Positions 17,381 through 25,059 of a DNA stretch of 56,089 nucleotides are shown piece by piece. Position 1 is the first letter of the stretch. Every line of letters starts with the position of its first letter. The DNA lies in NCBI GenBank assembly GCA_903959905.1, contig CAJBYO010000050.1:1-56089 (forward strand), read 5' to 3'. The notes beneath the pieces are model-generated. The model saw only the letters and a list, made by a program, of their open reading frames with translations, was not told where the DNA came from and ran no database searches. The position numbers and the translations under genes were made by a program. The stretch comes from an uncultured Bacteroidales bacterium (GTDB lineage Bacteria > Bacteroidota > Bacteroidia > Bacteroidales > FEN-979).

Positions 17381-18648
17381 CATACTATCTCCACACACAC
17401 AGCTCCTCCCTGTCCGCCCCCGATACACGCCGATGCAATGCCCCTTTTCAACCCCCGTCTTTTCAGTTCATAAACGAGGTCGATGGTGATGCGCAGCCCG
17501 GTGGCGGCAATGTTGTGCCCCATGGCGATGGCGCCTCCGTTTACGTTGGTGCGGTCGCGCGGGAGGTCAAGCTCCTTTTCAACCCCCAGGTATTGTGCGG
17601 CAAAGGCTTCATTGACTTCAAACAGGTCAATATCCTCCTTTTTCATATTCAATTTCGCCAGGAGGTCTTTGATGGCGGGTACCGGCCCTTGTCCCATGAT
17701 TTCCGGGGGAACCGTTGAAAACTGGTAGCCTTTCAGTACAGCCAGGTACGGAATATTGTGCTGGTCGGCGAAGGAGCGTTCCATCAGCACGGCTGCAGCG
17801 GCGCCGTCGCTGATCTGGCTGGCTGTGCCCGGGGTGACAAGCCCGTCAGGCTTAAGCATGGGGCGCAGGTTTGCCAGCTCCTCCAGGCTGATGTCGTATT
17901 TGGTTCCTTCATCCCGCCAGACACTGATGGCATTGCCCTTCTGGTCCACGGTATCCACATTGAAAATACCCCGGAGATATTCGTTTGCACCGGGCTTGGC
18001 GAACCTGTTCCATTGTTTTGACTGTGCCTCCATGGCGCGGGTATGGCTGAGGTATGAAAATTCATCGCAGTCCTTTCGGGTGATGCCGGTTTGTGTTCCG
18101 TACAATTCGGCCGTTTTTGGCATCAGTGTTTTGAAAAGGTTGTGGTTGAACCCTTCCATGAGATAATCCTTCATGGGTCCGTCATCAAAATCCCAGACGC
18201 TCTCTTTTTTTCTGCGTCCCTGGTGGATCAGGTTGGTTTGTGACATGTTCTCGGTGGCAAAAGAGAGCACGCAGCCGGCATTTTCAGTCTCCGACATCAA
18301 CTGGTCAAACGCATCGGCCAGCACCTGGAAACCGGTACCGCAGATGCGCAAAGTTGTTTTCCCGGGAGCAACGCGCAGGTTCTCTTTGTCATTGAATTTC
18401 TCAGCCACCCGCACCGCCACGTTCCGTGGCAGGTAGATCTGCTGGTTCTGCGAATCAATGTAGATCATCCCGGCAACCACATGGTCAATCCTGGTTTTCT
18501 GCAGGTCTATCCCCGAACGCACGATCGCTTCATAAACTGCCAGCACAGCCAGGTCCTCGGCCGGAAGATAATTATAATAGCCGCCATGCTTCCCGATCGG
18601 GGTCCTTGCCCCGCTTACGATCACTACTTCTTTTGGTCGTTTATCCAT
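17380..18648 (-). CDS. Thiolase (3-oxoacyl-CoA thiolase)
   Basis: Counted from Met at 18648 (MDKRPKEVVIVSG) the protein has 422 residues. The frame extends upstream to 18690, but those codons lie in a GC-rich repeat and are unlikely to be translated. It has the nucleophile Cys103 (LRICGTGFQVL), a GHNIAATG motif (Asn replacing the usual Pro), and the C-terminal ACIGGGQGGA loop. It probably cleaves 3-oxopimeloyl-CoA and/or acetoacetyl-CoA; it is longer than the second thiolase at 7227. Its TGA stop is formed at the edge of a hairpin repeat (17342-17380), as also seen for bcrD. Confidence 0.88.
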   Translation of the reverse strand: MDKRPKEVVIVSGARTPIGKHGGYYNYLPAEDLAVLAVYEAIVRSGIDLQKTRIDHVVAGMIYIDSQNQQIYLPRNVAVRVAEKFNDKENLRVAPGKTTLRICGTGFQVLADAFDQLMSETENAGCVLSFATENMSQTNLIHQGRRKKESVWDFDDGPMKDYLMEGFNHNLFKTLMPKTAELYGTQTGITRKDCDEFSYLSHTRAMEAQSKQWNRFAKPGANEYLRGIFNVDTVDQKGNAISVWRDEGTKYDISLEELANLRPMLKPDGLVTPGTASQISDGAAAAVLMERSFADQHNIPYLAVLKGYQFSTVPPEIMGQGPVPAIKDLLAKLNMKKEDIDLFEVNEAFAAQYLGVEKELDLPRDRTNVNGGAIAMGHNIAATGLRITIDLVYELKRRGLKRGIASACIGGGQGGAVCVEIV

Positions 18649-18671
18649 ATCTGAAAGATTAATACCCCTCC

Positions 18672-18748
18672 CATAATCCCTCCCCAACAAGGGAGGGACT
18701 TACTCCCCCTTCCCTTTTTGGGGAAGGGGGTCAGGGGGGATAGGGTAA
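18672..18748. repeat. Two degenerate GC-rich hairpins at the hgdC-like/thiolase junction
   Basis: A small hairpin CCCTCC/GGGAGG (18679-18697) and a larger one CCCCCTTCCC/GGGGAAGGGGG with the tail TCAGGGGGGATAGGG. The second is read in frame as the C-terminus of the HgdC-like ATPase, and the first supplies the spurious upstream extension of the thiolase frame. Confidence 0.75.
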
Positions 18749-19503
18749 AATGGTTTCTTTTCAAAATTCAGCAACACACATCCCCACGCCGCCAGAAACT
18801 GCGAATGCTCCGGAGTGTCACTGTTCGGGTATGTTTTTTTGAACAGGGTCACTATGGTGGGATGCATCGCCGGCAAACCGCCGGTTACCACCAGTAAATT
18901 CTCCACCTGCGACAGTTCAAAAGATCTTAAAATAATGGAATTGTAAATCCCCAGGATAATGTTGGGCAACGTGGCGCCGTTCTTGATCATTCCGATGATC
19001 TCCGAAATGGCGAAAACGGTGCAGAAACTGTTGATTTTTACCTCCTGGGTAGCTTCTTGTGCAAACTCGGTGAATTCCGCCGGTGTCACATCAAGCCTGA
19101 AGGCGATCTCTTCCAGGAAAGAGCCGGTGCCTGCTGCACATTTTCGGTTCATCTTGAATTTTTCAACCTGTCCGAGTGCATTTACTTTTATGAACTTGGT
19201 ATCCTGCCCGCCAATATCAATGATGGAACATGCGCAATGATATACTTCAAACACCGCCCTTGAAACCGCGATCAGCTCTGAATTGGAAACAAACGGAACC
19301 TGGATCTGCTCCCTGCCGTAACCGCAGGTGAAAATCGGGTATTCTATCTCATATTTCCCGGTAAAATGGTTGATGATCTTCGTTGCCGCATTGTTGAAAT
19401 TATATCCCGATTTCACACAATGCGTCTCCACAATCCGGTTGTTCTCATCAACCAGCACCCCTTTCGTATACGACGACCCCAAATCAATCCCCAGTCGGAA
19501 CAT
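18700..19503 (-). CDS. HgdC/BcrD-family ATPase activator, partner of the HgdB-like protein
   Basis: 267 residues of the BadF/BadG/HgdC ASKHA ATPase family: phosphate loop GIDLGSSYTKG (5-15), DIGGQDTK (96-103), the [4Fe-4S] ligands Cys122 (KCAAGTG) and Cys161 (FCTVFA), and adenosine motif VVTGG. Members form a homodimer bridged by one [4Fe-4S] cluster and use ATP hydrolysis to lower the potential of an electron passed to a reductase or dehydratase. It is followed in transcription order by a thiolase and preceded by the HgdB-like gene 62 bp away, so the two probably form a component pair. The last ~15 codons read through a GC-rich hairpin repeat (PLPQKGKGE), so the C-terminus was probably altered when the repeat arrived. 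Confidence 0.85.
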   Translation of the reverse strand: MFRLGIDLGSSYTKGVLVDENNRIVETHCVKSGYNFNNAATKIINHFTGKYEIEYPIFTCGYGREQIQVPFVSNSELIAVSRAVFEVYHCACSIIDIGGQDTKFIKVNALGQVEKFKMNRKCAAGTGSFLEEIAFRLDVTPAEFTEFAQEATQEVKINSFCTVFAISEIIGMIKNGATLPNIILGIYNSIILRSFELSQVENLLVVTGGLPAMHPTIVTLFKKTYPNSDTPEHSQFLAAWGCVLLNFEKKPFYPIPPDPLPQKGKGE

Positions 19504-19565
19504 CTGTTTTTCTTATGTAACTGTTCACCAAACAATTTGTAATTTGTCCTTTGTAATTTGTCCTT

Positions 19566-20816
19566 TCATCCCCTCCCAGCCAGCTGCTCCACAAACGTCT
19601 CTATCGCAATAATGCTCTGTTCCTCACTGTAGCATCGCGGATCATTCAGGTCGCCGTTGATCTCCAGGAAGGGGATCCCGGTACGGTCATACAGCCTGTT
19701 CTGCAACCCGAAACGGTTGTTTGAATTCCGGGCGCAGGTCTTTGATTCATGATAAATGATTCCGTTTACGGAAAATTCCTCCATCAACTTTGCCAGGACC
19801 TGTTCTTTTACGGTATCCGACCGCACAATGAAAAGTTTGCAGTAGGCCAGTGCCGATGATTCAAAGGGGTTTGCCGCATCCAGGTCGTCAAAAACCCAGC
19901 TGTTGCAATAGGTGGAAGCCACGATGCAGGTGTTGAGTTTGGCGAACATCCTGGCCATGCTGCTGAGCCGGTACCAGAGGGGCATCCCTTCCCAGTAAAT
20001 CCTGAACCGCTCTTCAGGTACGGCACTGATGTTGTTTTTAATCCTGTCTTCCATTTCCGCCAGCAGGATTTTGTAATATTCATTGGCATAAGGTGTTCCG
20101 CGCATCACGACGATCGGCCCCATGTGGATGGCCGAATCAAAGAAATTGATGGGCGAGGGGAGGTGCTTTGCCTTCTGAAGTACCTGTTTCCACAACACAC
20201 AGCCATCATGCGACAGGCCAGTGGTTTCCCTGAACCGGTCCATGTCAAACTTAACCCCGGCCACTTTTTCAAGCTCGGGGATAATGCGGTGATACTGGTC
20301 AGCCACGCCGGTGATGATCTCAGGGCTCAGGTCAGTGATGCACAAGGGTGTGTGAATACCAACGATCGGAACACTAAAATGCCTGGCATAGAAGCTGAAC
20401 CAGTCTTCCACTTCCCGGCACTGGTTTGTATTGTACACCAGGATGTCGGGTTTCGGAACCGAAGCAAAACCGCTCTTCTGAAGCGGAGTTTCATTTTGAA
20501 GGAAGGCGCCGATGTCGCTGGTCAGATAGGAACAGATATCCGGAGAATAACCGTGCGCCACTGCCGTAGGAATATATTTATCGGCATTCTTGCCGGCTCC
20601 CAGCATGGCTCCGTGGTTTTCGGGAAAGTAAACTTCAAATCCCATGGAATACAACAACTCCGCCGGCCCTACGCTGGTGCACCAGGCGATCTTACGGTTA
20701 TGGGTTTCAGAGGCTTCCTTCAGCCGTGCAAAATACCCGTCCATGGTCCTGCGCAAATCGTTCACCGACTGCAGTTTCACCAACTCGTTTTTATCCTGTA
20801 ATGCTTTTTCGTTCAT
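19566..20816 (-). CDS. HgdB/BcrB-family subunit, second ATP-dependent reductase or 2-hydroxyacyl-CoA dehydratase-like component
   Basis: 416 residues from Met at 20816. The frame runs up to 20912, but the extra N-terminus is the translation of the hairpin repeat (PHPPAPSPKREGE), so it is rejected; 20825 and 20843 are other possible starts. Three cysteines align with the cluster ligands of BcrB-type proteins: Cys95 (PDICSYL), Cys133 (NTNQC) and Cys361 (ESKTC). It is distinct from the true BcrB and BcrC further upstream and stands alone, with no second HgdA-like partner, next to its own activator ATPase. Family members reduce aromatic or enoyl CoA esters or dehydrate 2-hydroxyacyl-CoA. A role on a ring-hydroxylated or partly reduced intermediate is possible; the substrate is unknown. 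Confidence 0.82.
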   Translation of the reverse strand: MNEKALQDKNELVKLQSVNDLRRTMDGYFARLKEASETHNRKIAWCTSVGPAELLYSMGFEVYFPENHGAMLGAGKNADKYIPTAVAHGYSPDICSYLTSDIGAFLQNETPLQKSGFASVPKPDILVYNTNQCREVEDWFSFYARHFSVPIVGIHTPLCITDLSPEIITGVADQYHRIIPELEKVAGVKFDMDRFRETTGLSHDGCVLWKQVLQKAKHLPSPINFFDSAIHMGPIVVMRGTPYANEYYKILLAEMEDRIKNNISAVPEERFRIYWEGMPLWYRLSSMARMFAKLNTCIVASTYCNSWVFDDLDAANPFESSALAYCKLFIVRSDTVKEQVLAKLMEEFSVNGIIYHESKTCARNSNNRFGLQNRLYDRTGIPFLEINGDLNDPRCYSEEQSIIAIETFVEQLAGRG

Positions 20817-20843
20817 CGTCTCCATAATTTTTGGTAGCACCAT

Positions 20844-20884
20844 CTCCCCCTCTCTTTTTGGAGAGGGGGCCGGGGGGTGAGGTC
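20844..20884. repeat. GC-rich hairpin repeat, copy 3 (between dch and the hgdB-like gene)
   Basis: Perfect CTCCCCCTCTC/GAGAGGGGG hairpin with CCGGGGGGTGAGGTC tail, 13 bp past the dch stop. Read in frame it creates a false N-terminal extension of the HgdB-like protein. Confidence 0.88.
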
Positions 20885-20896
20885 CGGGCGCCGAGG

Positions 20897-21670
20897 CTAA
20901 CAATTCCTCCAAACTGCCCTCCTCTTCTCTATAAACGCATTGATCCCCTCATTTGCATCATGCGTTTCCATCATCTCATTTACATACATGTCGGTAAATT
21001 CCGGCAGCAGTTTCAGCATGAAAAAGTCAAAGGAAGCCCTTGCAGCCCTTGTCGTAAACCGCAGTGCTGAAGCGCTCTTTCCGAGGATGTTCTTCCTGAT
21101 CCACTCGTCGGTGGCCGCATCCAGGGCATTTTTATCTTCAAAGACTTCATTGACAAGCCCCATTGATTTTGCTTCTTCAGCCGAAATGATTTTTCCGGTG
21201 ATCAGCAGCTCTTCTGCCTTTGCATTGCCTACTTTAAGCGGTAACATCACCGACGCCGGAGGTGCAAAAACCCCCAGGATGACTTCGGGCTGCCCGATCT
21301 TTGCGCTTTTAACGGCAAAGATGAAATTGCAGGCCAGCGGAAGTTCAAAACCGCCGCCCAGGCACTGACCGGAAAGCTTGGCCAGGGTGGGAATGTGGAG
21401 GCTGATGAGGGAGAAAAACATCCGGTGAAAACCTTCCAGCATCGCCGCAGCTTTGTCTTTTGTGTGCTCTGCAACACTGGCGCCGTAGGAGAAATTGTTC
21501 CCGGCTCCTTCAAAGGTGATCAGCTTGACATCTTTTTTGTCCTTCAGCGAAACCAGCAGGTCATTGATCTCACCCATCATGATCCCGTCGAGGATGTTTG
21601 CTTTTCCGTCGTCAAGGATTACCCTGACTACGGTTTCCTCGTACAAGTATTCAACTTTTATCTTTTGCAT
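20897..21670 (-). CDS. dch: Cyclohexa-1,5-diene-1-carbonyl-CoA hydratase
   Basis: 257 residues, crotonase fold. It matches dienoyl-CoA hydratase of the benzoyl-CoA pathway in features I remember from Thauera: FSYGASVAEH, GQCLGGGFEL, KIGQPEVILGVFAPPAS, and the C-terminal HDANEGINAFIEKR. Ordinary enoyl-CoA hydratases lack the GVFAP(P/A)AS block. It adds water to the dienoyl-CoA product of benzoyl-CoA reductase, giving 6-hydroxycyclohex-1-ene-1-carbonyl-CoA, the substrate of Had. The oah gene ends 40 bp upstream. A hairpin repeat lies 13 bp after the stop. Confidence 0.92.
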   Translation of the reverse strand: MQKIKVEYLYEETVVRVILDDGKANILDGIMMGEINDLLVSLKDKKDVKLITFEGAGNNFSYGASVAEHTKDKAAAMLEGFHRMFFSLISLHIPTLAKLSGQCLGGGFELPLACNFIFAVKSAKIGQPEVILGVFAPPASVMLPLKVGNAKAEELLITGKIISAEEAKSMGLVNEVFEDKNALDAATDEWIRKNILGKSASALRFTTRAARASFDFFMLKLLPEFTDMYVNEMMETHDANEGINAFIEKRRAVWRNC

Positions 21671-21710
21671 GCAATTATCGTCTTTGCGTCTTTGCGGTTT
21701 ATTTTATCTT

Positions 21711-22802
21711 TTACTGGAATTGCGGCGAAATCGCCCGGATAAGATCATCGTTCCACTCATGCCCCTCGGCCAGCATCTGCCGCAGCTTTACAAAGTCGGC
21801 TTCACGCTTGTCTTTGGGCCCGTCGTTGAATGCTCTGAACCCGGCTTTGCCCTCTGTCATCATGTTCAGCGCCAGCCAGTCGCGGTTGCTCTCCTTGTTT
21901 TTATCCCAGTGCTCCAGCTTGTGCTTGCGCAGTGAATTCAGGGTTTTGCTGAGGCAGTTGGGCATCAGGTACATCAGCTTGGTGCAGAACGTTTCAACGG
22001 CTTTGTCAAGCTCCGAAAGGTCCATCACTCCTGACTTTACAAGTTCCTTTGCTTTCGCAAGTTCCTCTCCCGCTTTCATCTTGCCGTAAACGATCTGTCC
22101 TTTCCCGTTTACCCACTGATCAGTGTAAACCAGCGGATTTGGAATGAATTCACCGTTGACTTTCAACGCAGGAACAACCTCCGTGAGCAAACCCGCTCTC
22201 AGGGCTTCATGCGCCGACCACGGATCGCACACAGTACATGAAAACATGGCACTTTCGATGCCGACAAACAACGGGAGAAAGTCTGTTGATCCTCCGTCGG
22301 GGGCGCTTCCGTGCTTCGGGCCGGCCTGGCCGAACCGTGCAAAATCCTGGGCGATGGAGAAATCGCAGGCCATCCCGATCTCCTGTCCGCCCCCGATCCG
22401 CATCCCGTTCACACGGCATACCACGGGTTTGTCATTCATCAGGATGGAGGAGACCATGTCGTTGAACAAACGCATATATTGCTTGTATTCCTGCGGATTG
22501 CCGGCATAGTATTCGGCATATTCCCTGGTGTTTCCGCCGGTGCAGAAGGCCTTGTCGCCAACTGCCGTGAACACCACCGCCACCACGCTCCGGTCGTTGG
22601 AGGCCTGCCGCATCGCCATGATAACTTCTTTCACAGCTTCCGTCGTGTATGAATTGAACTGCTGCGGGTTGTTCAGGATGATCCAGGCGTTGAAAAGCCC
22701 GTCAACAGGCTTTCCGCCGTGATCGAGGCACGGACGCTTTTCAAACAGGATCTCTTTATAAGTTACTTCTGTAAGATTGTGACTTGCTAACATAATATCC
22801 AT
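21711..22802 (-). CDS. oah: 6-oxocyclohex-1-ene-1-carbonyl-CoA hydrolase (ring-opening)
   Basis: 363 residues, near the usual ~377 of the family. It carries the BamA/Oah hallmark stretches NPQQFNSYTTEAV, NTREYAEYYAGNPQEY, NGMRIGGGQEIGMACDFS, FGQAGPKHGSAPDGG and the C-terminal WLALNMMTEGKAGFRAF, a set used as the molecular marker for anaerobic aromatic degradation. The enzyme adds two waters to the 6-oxo dienoyl ring and opens it hydrolytically to 3-hydroxypimeloyl-CoA. Met4 (22793) is an alternative start. Upstream of the gene is a 177-bp gap filled by three tandem copies of the hairpin repeat. Confidence 0.95.
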   Translation of the reverse strand: MDIMLASHNLTEVTYKEILFEKRPCLDHGGKPVDGLFNAWIILNNPQQFNSYTTEAVKEVIMAMRQASNDRSVVAVVFTAVGDKAFCTGGNTREYAEYYAGNPQEYKQYMRLFNDMVSSILMNDKPVVCRVNGMRIGGGQEIGMACDFSIAQDFARFGQAGPKHGSAPDGGSTDFLPLFVGIESAMFSCTVCDPWSAHEALRAGLLTEVVPALKVNGEFIPNPLVYTDQWVNGKGQIVYGKMKAGEELAKAKELVKSGVMDLSELDKAVETFCTKLMYLMPNCLSKTLNSLRKHKLEHWDKNKESNRDWLALNMMTEGKAGFRAFNDGPKDKREADFVKLRQMLAEGHEWNDDLIRAISPQFQ

Positions 22803-22842
22803 TTTTAAATTCTACTTTCTTTGTCATTTATTCTCCACCCCG

Positions 22843-22980
22843 CTCTCCCCCTCTCTTTTTGGAGAGGGGGCCGGGGGGTGAGGTATATTCCTCCCCCTCT
22901 CTGTTTGGAGAGGGGGCCGGGGGGTGAGGTCCTTTTCTCCCCCGCTCTTTTAGGAGATGTAGCCCCGGGGAGTGAGGCCC
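22843..22980. repeat. Three tandem GC-rich hairpin repeats between had and oah
   Basis: Copies at about 22843-22884, 22889-22931 and a decayed one at 22936-22980, all in the same orientation. Together they fill most of the 177-bp gap. The decayed copy keeps the GGGGAGTGAGG tail but has lost part of the stem, which suggests different insertion ages. Confidence 0.85.
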
Positions 22981-24035
22981 TACTCCGGCACCATCACCGA
23001 CCTCTTCGTATATACATTATTCATCGTATTCCTGAACACTTCATTGATCTGCGACATCGGGAATGTCTCAACAAAATCGTCAATTTTCAGCTTGCCGGTG
23101 GCGATCAGCTCCACAACTTCAGGGTATAATTCCGGCTTGCATCCCCAGGTGCCGATGATCTTGGCATCAAATGCCATCAGGTTGCTGAGGCGCACTTCTG
23201 TGCGGTCAAGCGTAAAACCTACGATGGAAAGGGTGGAGGTGAAGGTGATCAGGTTAAAGGCAAGGTCCTGCCCGGGTTTTGTGCCCGACATCTCAAAGAT
23301 CTTCCAGCCGTACCTTGAAGCGCCGAGTTCTTTGGCGACTTCCCGCACCTGTTCCTTGATTGATTTGATGTCCATACCCTTGATATTCAACACAGCATCA
23401 ACTCCGTTGGCTTTGGCAGTTTCCAGTTTGCTGTCGTTGATGTCCAGGGCAAGCACCTTCGCCCCGAAGATACGGGCGATCAGCGCGGCATAAACACCCA
23501 CGCCGCCCACACCGATCACAATGGCAAAATCACCGGCTTCCAGCTCCGACTTTTTGATCACCTGGTATGGGGTTGAAATGGCATCGGCTATCACCGACAG
23601 AGTGGCCAACGGGTACCTGGCCAGAAGTGCAGCGGGAACGGGGCACAGGAAGCGGGAAGGAACTTTGATATGGGAGGCAAATCCACCGTCAAAATCGTTC
23701 CCCGGCATCAGTTGTTTCTGGCACATGTTGCTGCGGCCCTTTTTGCACAGGTCACATTCACCGCAGGGTAAAACGGCGGGAATGATCACATTTTTCCCGA
23801 TCCATGCCGGATCACCGGCAACCACCACGCCACTGATCTCATGTCCCAGCGTCAGCGGAAGCTCCTTTTTCGTTTTCACACCGAAGTGCCAGAAACTGAG
23901 GTCGGTATGGCAAACTCCACACCCGGCAATTTTCACCAGGGCCTCATGATCAGCGGTTGCAGGCAGATCACTTTCCGTCAGCAGAAAATCTGCATCCAGT
24001 GCCGTCATCTGCCACGAATACATTTTGTTCTCCAT
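22980..24035 (-). CDS. had: 6-hydroxycyclohex-1-ene-1-carbonyl-CoA dehydrogenase
   Basis: 351 residues, zinc-dependent medium-chain alcohol dehydrogenase. Catalytic zinc ligands lie in CGVCHTDL (Cys42) and GHE (His65); structural zinc cysteines are Cys91, Cys94, Cys97 and Cys105 (PCGECDLCKKGRSNMC); the NAD loop is GVGGVGVYAA. The GNDFDGGFASH segment and its neighbours oah and dch identify it as Had of the benzoyl-CoA pathway rather than a general alcohol dehydrogenase. It produces NADH and the 6-oxo compound opened by Oah. The stop codon abuts a degenerate hairpin repeat. Confidence 0.92.
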   Translation of the reverse strand: MENKMYSWQMTALDADFLLTESDLPATADHEALVKIAGCGVCHTDLSFWHFGVKTKKELPLTLGHEISGVVVAGDPAWIGKNVIIPAVLPCGECDLCKKGRSNMCQKQLMPGNDFDGGFASHIKVPSRFLCPVPAALLARYPLATLSVIADAISTPYQVIKKSELEAGDFAIVIGVGGVGVYAALIARIFGAKVLALDINDSKLETAKANGVDAVLNIKGMDIKSIKEQVREVAKELGASRYGWKIFEMSGTKPGQDLAFNLITFTSTLSIVGFTLDRTEVRLSNLMAFDAKIIGTWGCKPELYPEVVELIATGKLKIDDFVETFPMSQINEVFRNTMNNVYTKRSVMVPE

Positions 24036-24068
24036 ATCTTCTGTTTAAAATGTTTTTATCCAATGTTG

Positions 24069-25028
24069 CTATTTGCATTTTCCAACGCCGTCCTTGCAGG
24101 AAATGGCGTTGACGAGGTTGGTAAGCACCAGGTTGATCGGTGTTTTAATGTAATGTTTGCGCCCGTAGTCAACGATCTTGCCGTTCATGTAGTCAATTTC
24201 AGTCTCCCTTTTGTTGATTAAGTCAACTGCCAGGGATGGCATGTGGTTCCCGGCATTGTTGAGGTACCGGATGGCCAGCTTGATAAAGTTCTCCGGCAGT
24301 TTGATCTGTTCCGCATTGGCAACCTGCACCGCCTCATAAATGATCTGTTCAATGATTTCCAGGGTGTCGGCATTGGTCATGGCCTCTTTCATGGTAAGCC
24401 GGGAAATCGCGCACAACGGGCTTAACGCCGCATTCAGGATGGTCTTTTCCCAGATCTTGTCGTTGATGGAAAAACTGTTTACCTGTTCTGTGGTGAGATC
24501 AACACTGGATAGGGTTTTGGCGACCCATTTTGCAAGTACTTCCTGCGAATCATCCATCGAGCCGATATAATTGGGCGGGTTGAAAAAGTTGATGGCGGTG
24601 ACATTCGGCGCCTGGAGATTACCGGCAAAGTTGATCACCATCCTGAGAATAGAAGATTCAGGGAAATGCCCCTGGTACTTTTTTCCGATATCAATGCCGT
24701 TCTGGGCGCTCAGCAGGAAAACCTGTTTCTTCAGGTTCCCCTCGATGAGCTTGACGATCTTGTCAACATGGTAGTCCTTTACGGCAGAGATCAGGATGTC
24801 AAAATCATGCTCAAGCATCTCTTCCACGGAGTAGTATACATACTTGAAGAACGATTTCTTTTCAATCTTGGAAACTATCTCAATGCCCTCCATTCGCACG
24901 AGGTTGAGTTTGTCACGGTCAAGATCGGTCACGGCAACTTCGCAGCCAGCCAGTTTGAAATGTACGGCAAGTGTCTGGCCAATGGGGCCCAGCCCGATGA
25001 TCCCGATGTTATACTTCTTGTCTTCCAT
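24069..25028 (-). CDS. PanE/ApbA-family 2-dehydropantoate 2-reductase-like protein
   Basis: 319 residues. The Rossmann motif GLGPIGQTL is near residue 12, a NG turn lies in SAQNGIDIG, the conserved Lys is in the KIWEKTILNAAL helix, and the C-terminal family signature SLAVDLI..RETEIDYMNG is present. These are the ketopantoate reductase family features, so an NAD(P)H-linked reduction of a 2-oxo acid or related substrate is expected. Its position between the ADP-forming synthetase and had inside the catabolic operon argues against a simple pantothenate role. I do not know of a step in the pathway that needs it; the function is unassigned. Confidence 0.8.
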   Translation of the reverse strand: MEDKKYNIGIIGLGPIGQTLAVHFKLAGCEVAVTDLDRDKLNLVRMEGIEIVSKIEKKSFFKYVYYSVEEMLEHDFDILISAVKDYHVDKIVKLIEGNLKKQVFLLSAQNGIDIGKKYQGHFPESSILRMVINFAGNLQAPNVTAINFFNPPNYIGSMDDSQEVLAKWVAKTLSSVDLTTEQVNSFSINDKIWEKTILNAALSPLCAISRLTMKEAMTNADTLEIIEQIIYEAVQVANAEQIKLPENFIKLAIRYLNNAGNHMPSLAVDLINKRETEIDYMNGKIVDYGRKHYIKTPINLVLTNLVNAISCKDGVGKCK

Positions 25029-25059
25029 GGTTTTATGTATTTATGAAATGGTTTTCTTG

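Noticed and set aside
20817..20912. N-terminal extension of the HgdB-like protein
   Set aside because: Encoded largely by a hairpin repeat and overlapping the end of dch.
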